Shown here: positions 21,791 through 28,706 of the stretch, in pieces
Position numbering within the stretch: the first letter of the stretch is position 1
Layout: each line of letters starts with the position of its first letter
NCBI RefSeq assembly: GCF_932526225.1
Contig: NC_064045.1
Location: 13,448,442-13,512,441, forward strand
Source: Nematostella vectensis
Lineage: Eukaryota > Cnidaria > Anthozoa > Actiniaria > Edwardsiidae
Reading direction: 5' to 3'
Length of the DNA stretch: 64,000 nt
The notes under the pieces: model-generated
The model's database searches: none
Told to the model about the DNA's origin: nothing
The model's input: only the letters and a program-made list of their open reading frames with translations
Made by a program: the position numbers and the translations under genes

Positions 21791-22968
21791 CTCAACCCGT
21801 CGACGGCCTCCCCAGGCGAGACGCTATATGTGGCGGTCCCAAAGCTATCGGAAGGCGTCGCGCTCGTGCCTGGCTCCTTGAGGGTCGGTTTCGATCTCTC
21901 CATCTCAGGCCAAGCAAATAATACCGTCGAGAACAACGTCGGCCGAAATCTCGTGAGCCGCCTGAAAATCACGTTTGCAGGAGAAACCTCCAGGACACCA
22001 ACCGCTACGACGTCTTCAAGACGTATGAAAAGCTTTACCTGTCCAAGGTCGAGAGAGAGGACCGCCTGGAGCAGGGCATACAGTCAGAAAACATGCGCAA
22101 GCTTCGCTCCAAGACGTGCGATAAAGCGACTAGTAACGCCAAGGAGTACGCTCTAAGCGCCGCCCACGGGGCGAAGTACACCATCCCGCTAGACCATTCT
22201 CTGCTGACGGACCACGGCGTACTGTACCCAAGGGCGCTCTCCGAGGCGCTGCTCTTCGAGATCACGCTCGCAACGGTTGACCAGCAGGTAGTCGGAAGCG
22301 ATGCTACCAAATCATCCTATGGCATCAAAAATCTAGAGCTGGAATACGAAAGCCTGAGGGACGACAACCTCGCCCGGTCTTCAGCCGCCGCCTACCAAAA
22401 CGGCACAACGTTCTTCTACGAGCAAGTGAACCTCCACAAGACCTTCGTGATTAGCAAAGGGACGGACAGCATAATCAACGAGAGTGTCAACCTGCCGCGA
22501 AGGTCTATGAGTAGTCTGTTGCTCCTCTTTGTGGAGCCATACACGGCAGGGGCTCGCGACTCTGAGAAGTTCGTGTACCCCGACATCAAAAGCGTTCGCG
22601 TTACAATCGACGGCATGCCAAACAAGGTCTTCAGCCAGGGGCTGCGCCCCACGGATTTCTGGAGGGAGGCGAAAAGGCGGTTCGTCCGCCCCTCCCCGGG
22701 GGGGCACAGTGGAGCGCCTGCCGCCCCGGCAGTCAGCCCCGAGCTGTTCTATGGCGATAAAAAGTTTGCTCAGTGGATCGACCTTCTAACGACGGACGAC
22801 ATTGCTATCCATGGAGGTGGTCTCCGATTGGTCAATACCCGCGACGGTGTGCACCTCGAGATAAAACGCACGGCAAGCGGCACGGGTACCGTAAACTGTC
22901 ACGTGTTTGTGGTGGCCGACGCCCAAATGAACCTTATGAACGGACAGCTAGAGTCCATACAATACTGA
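21791..22968 (+). pseudogene. Major-capsid-protein-like gene of the element, broken
   Basis: About 390 codons remain to the right of the LINE; the first ten or so codons are left of it (just before 18905). Within the remainder the frame changes near 21983, so the protein is read as 21791-21983 in one frame and about 21985-22968 in another. Motifs seen: PKLSEGVALVPGSL, a long beta-rich middle (VNLHKTFVISKGT; FVEPYTAGARDSEKFVYPDI) and the ending GQLESIQY. Length, beta-rich character and position directly before the packaging ATPase are what I expect of a double-jelly-roll capsid protein, but the fold is not proved from sequence. It ends 16 bp before the ATPase reading frame opens, suggesting coupled expression. 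Virion structural role inferred. Confidence 0.55.
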
Positions 22969-22984
22969 GCACAGACACCGAAAC

Positions 22985-23617
22985 GTGTTTCTGCGCGAAG
23001 CGCTGCGGCAGCGCGGTATGGACCCGAAAAACATCCCATTTAACGCTCTCATCGTGGGCCCGACGTCATGCGGGAAGACCCGATTTATAGTGGACCGGCT
23101 GCGCGGCCCTTTCCGGGGCAAGTTTGACTACATCGTACTCGTGTGCCCTACCTTTGTCTACAACAAAACATACGACGGCTTTGGCGAGGGCGACGATCGT
23201 CTGTTTGTCGTCACACCTGGGGCGGGTCAGATCGACATAATGCTGAGGTTTGTCTCCGCTGTCTTTGAAGGCACTAATACGCTAATCATACTCGACGACT
23301 GTGCGGCCTCGAAAGACGTAAAGAGGCGCTCTGACCAGCTCGTCAACTTGGCGTTCAGCGCGCGCCACGTGGGTATTAGCGTGTGGGTGATCACGCAGTA
23401 GCTCACCAGCATCACGAAGCCGTTCCGTGAGAACTTCGCGGCCTTGGTGGTCTTCTATACCCCGAGCAAGGCGGACATGAAAGCTATCCTGCATGACTAC
23501 GGCGCGGAGCTCTCAGAAGAGAAGATGAAAGAGTACATGAAGGCCCTCAAGACGGAAAAGTTCTCGAAGTTAGAGTTTTGCTTGCGTCACCCTTATACCA
23601 TCGCCCTAGTTGAATAG
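22985..23617 (+). pseudogene. A32/FtsK-HerA-type packaging ATPase with one in-frame amber stop
   Basis: The open frame begins at 22985; the first ATG is 23018. Walker A is GPTSCGKT, about ten residues after that ATG. Walker B is LIILDDCAA, and the conserved block after it, ARHVGISVWVITQ, is the signature seen in poxvirus A32-like and Polinton packaging ATPases. A TAG at 23399-23401 interrupts the frame directly after this block; the same frame then stays open to a TAG at 23615-23617 (71 more codons). So one nonsense change separates it from a full-length gene of about 200 residues. In the family it pumps DNA into the procapsid. Whether the short product is made is unknown. Confidence 0.78.
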
Positions 23618-23642
23618 TAAGCGCAGTAAACCACCGCCCACG

Positions 23643-23658
23643 TATGCCCTAGGGCATA
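23643..23658. promoter_or_regulatory. 16-bp perfect palindrome between element genes
   Basis: TATGCCCTAGGGCATA is exactly its own reverse complement. It lies in the 88-bp gap between the ATPase frame and the next gene (start 23706). Likely a protein-binding or processing site; inferred. Confidence 0.5.
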
Positions 23659-23705
23659 ACGCATTGATCACACGTGTTGCACCTTAGCCACGGCAGGGGT
23701 GCATA

Positions 23706-24305
23706 ATGAGCGACGAATACTTTAAGAGTCTTCTTGAGGGGGGCGCCGCCGGCCTCCCGGCCGTCGAGTCGTTGGACTGCTCGACGCGGCCTGCCGGAAC
23801 GGCAACCGGAGGTGAGCGAACTGAGGTAGCAGACGCGAGGGAGAAATTCACGATTCTCGTAGCCTCGGGGAAGTCGAGAAAAATGGTAGGCAAGGCCCTG
23901 ACTCACGACGACGTCAAACGCATGAGCGCCGTGGAGGTGAGGAAGTACGGGAGGGGATACGAGACCGCTCTAGCCAGCCGGACTTCAGACGCCCTGGCAG
24001 ACAGCTTTCTGAAGCTTACGACCAAGCTAGTAGGCATGGCGCTGCCGATAGACAGTGTGGTCGATCTTCACAATGACCTAGTGTCCGACTACATCATCAA
24101 CAACGAGCTCCGCACATTGTGCGGAAGCCTGTCTCTACGCTGCGGTCGTTTGATGGCTTTAGCCGTCGGGGCGTTACACGTAGCACGTCATGTGAACACC
24201 GCCGGAACGGCAAGCGCTGACACGCGGTGTCAACACGAGGTAGCAGTCGCGGACTCACCAGTGGTTCGCCCGAAAACGCACAGTGGCGAGTCCGCCACCC
24301 CATAG
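23706..24305 (+). CDS. Element protein of unknown function, 199 residues
   Basis: Intact reading frame from ATG 23706 to TAG 24303-24305. The N-terminus is low-complexity (STRPAGTATGGERTEVADA). The middle is helical and looks conserved (LTHDDVKRMSAVEVRKYGRGYE; GMALPIDSVVDLHNDLVSD), followed by a hydrophobic stretch CGRLMALAVGALHVARHV, possibly a membrane helix. The tail repeats the N-terminal DNA motif GCCGGAACGGCAA and a GAGGTAGCAG block. I recall proteins with this middle region as uncharacterised cnidarian proteins next to the same ATPase; no function known. One of the few undamaged genes in the element. Confidence 0.65.
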   Translation: MSDEYFKSLLEGGAAGLPAVESLDCSTRPAGTATGGERTEVADAREKFTILVASGKSRKMVGKALTHDDVKRMSAVEVRKYGRGYETALASRTSDALADSFLKLTTKLVGMALPIDSVVDLHNDLVSDYIINNELRTLCGSLSLRCGRLMALAVGALHVARHVNTAGTASADTRCQHEVAVADSPVVRPKTHSGESATP

Positions 24306-24361
24306 TAGACGTTCATTTGAAAGCTTGCCACTTCTTCAGCAACCAAGTAGTTGCATCACAA

Positions 24362-24984
24362 ATGGAGGAACCTCAAGGAAGTACTAGTGCCCAGCCTGCC
24401 GGAACGGCAAACGGGTCAGCGGAACCTGACAAATAATCTGCGGAACAAGCTGCTCATGAACATGCACGTACGCCTTCGGCGTTGGTGGAGAGAATCACGA
24501 GCCCTGAGGCACCCGCGACCCGACCTAAACACCCTGGACGAGTCGAAGCCGGAAGGCGCTTGGCAGAGTGGAACCGACTTAACAGATTGAAGAAGAAAGC
24601 TTTACAACGCGTTGAGTCGCCGGTCGCTAGCGAGTCGCAGGGACGCGGGGGCTTGCGCGCGCGCCGAAGATGCCTTCGGCACACACACCAGTCCCGGAAA
24701 GCAACTCTGCTTGGTCGGCTAGCTCGGTTATCGGGGTCGCTGGTCTTCTAGTTTCACTGATCGGCCTCTACACACGTAGGCGGGAGCTAGCTGCCGCGTT
24801 CACTCGTACACCAGCTGTTAACCAGCGAGCTACCGATCCACTTGCAGTGGCCGACGACGTGACTCCGCCTCCAAGGCCGCCGCTGGCAGCCGCACAGCAG
24901 ACCAAGGATCGACCGCTTGCCGTTTCGGCGACAGCGCTTCGCGCTCCCGGACATTGCAATTCTCGACTTTTAGCCATGGAGTAA
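24362..24984 (+). pseudogene. Basic/proline-rich single-TM element protein, frameshifted
   Basis: Three frame segments cover one apparent gene: 24362-24436 (MEEPQGSTSAQPAGTA...), about 24470-24670 with the conserved-looking basic block KHPGRVEAGRRLAEWNR, and 24670-24984 with a membrane helix (SVIGVAGLLVSLIGLY) and a Pro/Arg-rich tail. At least two frameshifts separate them. The order acidic start, basic PGRV..G..LAEWN block, then C-terminal TM suggests a small virion or membrane-associated protein; function unknown. Confidence 0.45.
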
Positions 24985-25037
24985 GCAGACATTTAAACAC
25001 AAGGGCCCCACCCATATCCGCACTTCCGTGCATCGCA

Positions 25038-25262
25038 ATGTCGACGACGCAGCAAAGCAAGATCACAAAGACCATCACCGACGCCGCAGTCATAACCGGC
25101 CTCGTCGCCGGTATCGGCTGGGTCGGGCGCAAGGTCTTGCGCGAAGACTTCACCAAAGACCCCTACGCAAACGCCATGAATTACGCAAAAATGACTGCCG
25201 CCGTTGCAGGTGCTGTCGCTTTGAAGGGTTACCTTGAGGACCAGAAGATCCTGCCCATGTAG
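25038..25262 (+). CDS. Small two-helix membrane protein of the element, 74 residues
   Basis: ATG at 25038-25040, stop TAG at 25260-25262 inside a perfect hairpin. A hydrophobic segment VITGLVAGIGWVGRKVL near the start and a second TAAVAGAVALKGYLED near the end suggest two short membrane helices around a polar loop (DFTKDPYANAMNYAKM). Intact and compact. Similar tiny proteins occur beside this gene set in other cnidarian loci as I remember them; candidate minor virion/membrane component. Upstream frame-compatible codons exist back to 24954, but this ATG fits the protein's own start best. Confidence 0.6.
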   Translation: MSTTQQSKITKTITDAAVITGLVAGIGWVGRKVLREDFTKDPYANAMNYAKMTAAVAGAVALKGYLEDQKILPM

Positions 25263-25289
25263 TAGTGTACTGTGGCACACTACTACATG
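25256..25289. terminator. Perfect 13-bp stem hairpin at the end of the 74-residue gene
   Basis: CATGTAGTAGTGT (25256-25268) and ACACTACTACATG (25277-25289) are exact reverse complements around an 8-nt loop. The stop codon of the preceding gene lies in the left arm. Likely a transcript-end or processing structure; role inferred. Confidence 0.6.
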
Positions 25290-25354
25290 TGTAGGCCACG
25301 TATTAGACTCGTGTTCATGTATGAACAAGTACACACAGCATCACACACTACTCG

Positions 25355-25675
25355 ATGGCCTCCATTGCGATTTTGGTTGGTGGCGACGTCCTAAACGCGA
25401 CTGCATTCGTTGGTGGCAACTACCTCGCAAAGTTCCTGTCGAACGATTAGAGCCCTGCCTTAGCTGAGAAGGAGAGGCACGACAAGGCCCTAGAGAAATA
25501 CCAACAAGACTATGGACGCTACCAACAGCGGCGACAGAAAATCCTCGATTGGCAAGCTCAAAGTCGCGAGAGAGGGACCCTCGCAAAGCAAAACTTCACC
25601 GACACTGACTACGCGCTCAAACTCTACAACCAGACCCACCAATCTTGTGCTCCGAGCGCCCTTCCTCCTCCGTGA
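25355..25675 (+). pseudogene. Element protein with N-terminal hydrophobic segment, one in-frame stop
   Basis: From ATG 25355 a hydrophobic start (MASIAILVGGDVLNATAF) runs to TAG at 25448-25450. The same frame then continues open to TGA 25673-25675 as a charged coiled-coil-like region (KERHDKALEKYQQDYGRYQQ; NFTDTDYALKLYNQTH). The continuity and amphipathic character argue that this was one gene of about 106 codons or more. The C-terminus may also be truncated. Unknown function. Confidence 0.5.
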
Positions 25676-25808
25676 TTGGCGCCAATGGCTCTGCGGGGGC
25701 CTTACCAACGACCGTGAAGAGTCTGTAACGCAGGTCGGGGTCTACCATCTCGAGCACCAGTAGCAGCACTGCGTTTGACCTCAGAGACCCTCGCTCGTGC
25801 GATACCCA

Positions 25809-26189
25809 TCACACCGAGCCGTCGTTATTAGCGTCAGGCCCCCGCATAACTGGCTTTAGAGCAATGACACCTGCTCCACCAAGATCTTGTATCTCCTGGT
25901 AAACACTGGCGCTTATGTCTTGGCCCCGAAGAGTGGCATCCACGCTTGGGAACCGAAGATGGGCGCCGCCGACGAAGAGAGAATAGTACCCCTCGGGGTC
26001 TAAGCCCTCTGGGCCCTCTTGTCGCCGTTCCAGCAGCAACGGGTCGAACTCGCGCCAGACTTCCTCTGGCCGCGAGCTCGCCGGCATGAGCGGCTTAAGC
26101 AGCTTGCGCTTGGCACCCTCGGGGATGCCCTCGTCCAGGATGTTCTGGACCAGCCCTGCCAGTACGGCGGGCGCCTCTTTGTCAGGCAT
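25809..26189 (-). CDS. Element protein of unknown function, 126 residues, convergent
   Basis: Frame from ATG 26189 to stop at 25809-25811. It starts MPDKEAPAVLAGLVQNILDE and holds LLERRQEGPEGLDPEGYYS, FVGGAHLRFP and ends with a GGAGVIALKP block. An in-frame ATG lies about 11 codons upstream but is cut off by a TAA (about 26212-26214), so the original start may have been there. No domain recognised. It converges on the plus-strand gene cluster. Confidence 0.5.
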   Translation of the reverse strand: MPDKEAPAVLAGLVQNILDEGIPEGAKRKLLKPLMPASSRPEEVWREFDPLLLERRQEGPEGLDPEGYYSLFVGGAHLRFPSVDATLRGQDISASVYQEIQDLGGAGVIALKPVMRGPDANNDGSV

Positions 26190-26233
26190 GCTATTGAGAA
26201 TCTCCTCTATTTAAGCGTCCATGTTTGGGTATA

Positions 26234-26378
26234 CCTTGTGCCACCCAGTCTCTAATTGCCCGTATCGCGGGCTGCGATGTCAGACAGGACGAGTGCTTTG
26301 GTATGCCTTGTGCCACCCAGTCTCTAATTGCCCGTATCGCGGGCTGCGATGTCAGACAGGACGAGTGCGAACCATTCC
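26234..26378 (+). repeat. Two tandem copies of a ~75-bp repeat
   Basis: GCCACCCAGTCTCTAATTGC plus CCGTATCGCGGGCTGCGATG plus TCAGACAGGACGAGTGC occurs twice in direct tandem, almost identical. The right copy overlaps the C-terminal codons of the minus-strand Cys-rich gene, so it looks like a recent duplication of that gene's tail. Confidence 0.75.
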
Positions 26379-26620
26379 CGGGCGCGCCTCTCGATGCCGC
26401 GCATCGTCTGCCCTTCACGATTCGCTCCGCAGGGGCGGCACAACCGCGTCTCCGACTGCGTCCCTATGCCGCACACCCTGCCCGGCACGGGGAGGGGGCT
26501 GCCCTTACGGAGCCTTTGGAGGTGCACCTTGCAGTAGGTGTCCATGCACCTCTGGCCGCACGTGTTTGCATGGCCGACCTTTAGCCACCCGCAGTAATCT
26601 TTTCCTCACTTCACCCTTCG
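26324..26620 (-). pseudogene. Cys-rich, probable zinc-binding element protein, frameshifted at its start
   Basis: Minus-strand frame 26324-26545 contains TYCKVHLQRLRKG, PGRVCGIGTQSETRLCRPCG and a helical tail ending at TAG 26324-26326. Open sequence upstream in the same frame adds CGQRC, and another frame supplies KGRPC, so the N-terminus appears frameshifted. Paired Cys motifs (CxxxC, CxxH, CxxC, CxxC) suggest one or two zinc knuckles. I remember this GQ.C...C...YC..H...G pattern as a recurrent unknown in cnidarian mobile DNA. Confidence 0.5.
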
Positions 26621-26699
26621 AACGCTCGGTATACCACAGGACAGACGGGGGTCTAATTGCAAGGTTCCCACTCGTTTCTACGAAAGGGCCCAGTCGCGC

Positions 26700-26855
26700 T
26701 GCTGTCGATAGACAGCGGGTTAATGATTGCTAACCACTGCTAATTATTCATCTACGCGGAGTGTGTTTTGCGTAGATTTACTTCTGCTAATTATCCATCT
26801 ACGCAAAGTGGTCCCGACGTAGATTAATAATCAGCAATTATTAATCTACGCGAAA
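26700..26855. promoter_or_regulatory. Iteron-like cluster of ATCTACGC palindromes near the right terminus
   Basis: Five copies of ATCTACGC or its near-reverse complement in alternating orientation: 26750-26757 (+), 26770-26777 (-), 26797-26804 (+), 26817-26824 (-, one mismatch), 26844-26851 (+). They form facing pairs, and ATTAATAAT...ATTATTAAT (26823-26845) adds a further stem. CTGTCGATAGACAG at 26702-26715 is another palindrome. The stretch is non-coding and sits between the last gene and the TIR, where an origin or terminal-protein/transposase site would be expected (inferred). Confidence 0.55.
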
Positions 26856-26884
26856 CGCGTTTCGGTGTCACCGAAAGTCCACAG

Positions 26885-27018
26885 CCTGGAATGGGGCTGG
26901 GGGGGTCGGAGGGGCCCAGCGCCCCTCCCAAGCCTAGGATGGGGCTGGGGGGCCCGGAGGGGCGATCCGCGCCCCCCACTCGTTTCTATGAAAGCCCCCA
27001 GTCCCCCCTCCCTGATCT
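26885..27018. repeat. Right terminal inverted repeat, doubled
   Basis: Two tandem versions of a GC-rich block: GGGGCTGGGGGGGTCGGAGG with following sequence (26891-26935), then GGGGCTGGGGGGCCCGGAGG (26941-26960) with following sequence to GCGCC. Beyond it lies CACTCGTTTCTATGAAAGCC, which echoes CACTCGTTTCTACGAAAGG at 26668-26686. In reverse complement it matches the left terminus across the solo LTR. Confidence 0.7.
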
Positions 27019-28706
27019 CTCAAAGCGAGAGGCAGAAACAAGCATTACAATCCTATACACGCTTTTGTTTACGTTTTTTGTTTATTTATTTGATACCCAT
27101 GGAGCACTGCGGGCCATGAATTCCCGTAGTGCGAGCTTTAGGGACTATTATGCATAATTTCTGGCATAGTCGCTCAAAACTAGCATAATTTTTAAACTCT
27201 TCGCAATTAAATGTAAAACTGATCTCGCTTTTGTAATTCATTACTTTTTTGTTGTTGTAAGCGAGCAATGCTACCAGCATATTATGCGAGTAAGTACGCA
27301 GCTGCTTTGTCTCATATTATCTTTGTTCTACTCCGGACCATAAATAAAAGCAGCGGCTGATATTTTTTATGTGGCCACAGGGAACTGTGCACGTCTGAGT
27401 AGGCTTCTACGTCAAGTCGCGCGCTGCCATCAAATGGATGGGAGTGGATCGCGGGCGCACCGAAACCACCACAGCTATAAAATACACATAGTCATGAAAT
27501 CTTTTCCCCGAATTATTTTTATTCCATTCTTTTTTATCCTACACAGCACTTATCAAATAGGGCATAACAGTAATATCAAACTTATTTGTTAGATTATGCT
27601 GCTTGTGCAAGTGGTTTCCTCAAGCGAGCTGTAATAAGCAATGGAAAATTCTGTTCCGCGTAATTCGTATTAGTATGCACAAACGATTACTGTTCAGCTA
27701 ATAAATATGCACTGACGTTTAAACAGATGACTGCTTTTATTGTTCCAAATTACTCAATCAATCAATCATTTATTTTTGCACTATTTGAAGTTGAGTTAAT
27801 GCTTTACAAAGTGGACTTGACAGATTAGAAAATATTAGTAAAATGAAATTTTGTAATGAGATTAGTGTGCGTAGTGACCAAAGGAGCGAAGAGCTTTCGA
27901 GTTGGTACCATGAGAATTCGGGAAAGTTCATTTACAGTATTTTTATAATTATCTGTTTTTGTATATTTTTCTATACATGTGTCGCTACACTAAGAAATAA
28001 CTAGCTAACCTGGACTGGACAAAAAAAAAGATATATAATAATAATAGGAATGAAAATTAAATAAATAAATAAATAAATGCGAGTACTATGTTCGGGTCAA
28101 CTCATCACAAGCTACCCCTGGCTGCCAAGGTAAAAATGCTTTATTTGTCTAAGGAAGGACCTATAGGGAAGTTTTTTTTATAGGCAATGGTATTTCTTCC
28201 CATATTTTTGAAGATATGGCAGCAAATCCCGACAGCCCAACATTTGTTCTAGAAGCTGGTCTGCATGAGTTGCCCTTGGATGCAAATCTTGTGTTATGAC
28301 CGTGTATTTGCGATGAAGGTAAAACTAAATTTGACAGGGCTTGTGGGGTTGGCGATGATTCAAAGAGCATGATATGGTTAAATAAGCCAGAAAACATTGT
28401 CATAAAGTATTAGAATACACCTGTTTCAAATATGCTAATCAAAACTGGCATAACGGTCCGAAGTATTTTCACTCTGTCAAAGTGCTTGCTGAGTAGGCGA
28501 CTCGCACGGGTGCATTGATGACGTATTTTCCGGTGTATGAAAAGGGTAGAAGGGCGTTTTTCTTCAAGCGTGTTAAAAACAAACTCAGACAAGCGTCCTC
28601 CCATTATTAGCCCTAACTCAGCGTTCAATAATTAGCTCCCACAAGCGCACTCTTTAAGTCAGCCCTCACGATCAGTAGCTCTCAGTAGTTCCATCATACC
28701 GCCACA
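27019..28706. other. Flank between virus-like element and BCCT2
   Basis: AT-rich host DNA. It contains a dispersed 48-bp repeat at 27288-27335, a probable minus-strand LINE 3' fragment at 27752-28403, and an (AAAT)n run near 28060-28080. The last few hundred bases before 28707 must hold the promoter of BCCT transporter 2; no clear TATA box was found. Confidence 0.5.
27752..28403 (-). mobile_element. 3' fragment of a non-LTR retrotransposon
   Basis: The minus-strand frame 28161-28403 contains SQIHGHNTRFASKGN and KIWEEIPLPIK, resembling the extreme C-terminus of LINE reverse-transcriptase proteins. It is followed toward 27752 by a (TGAT)n-like tail (ATGATTGATTGATTGAG). 5'-truncated, non-functional. 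Confidence 0.5.

Larger units (their letters stand above)
17003..27018. mobile_element. Virus-like TIR element with capsid-like and packaging-ATPase genes
   Basis: Bounded by GC-rich inverted termini: left 17003-17094 plus 17899-17965 (split by a solo LTR), right about 26885-27018. Shared blocks include GGGGGCCGCGG and GGCGCGGCGCGCCCCTCC, set against the reverse of GGAGGGGCGATCCGCGCC. Without nested insertions the element is about 6.3 kb. Gene order: minus membrane protein, then plus capsid-like, ATPase, 199-residue unknown, basic/TM protein, 74-residue TM protein, and a ~105-codon protein, then two minus genes. GC content is clearly above the host flanks. Capsid plus A32-type ATPase suggests kinship with Polinton-like or other double-jelly-roll DNA viruses, but no PolB, integrase or protease is visible. 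Several genes carry stops or frameshifts, so this copy is decayed. Exact ends and target duplication are uncertain. Confidence 0.75.

Noticed and set aside
22035..23494. Minus-strand and alternate plus-strand frames in the capsid/ATPase region
   Set aside because: GC-rich shadow frames; the plus frames carrying Walker motifs and the GQLESIQY end are the real ones.
28410..28628. 72-codon minus-strand frame upstream of BCCT2
   Set aside because: No recognisable motif; may be the upstream part of the decayed LINE fragment at 27752-28403 or chance.
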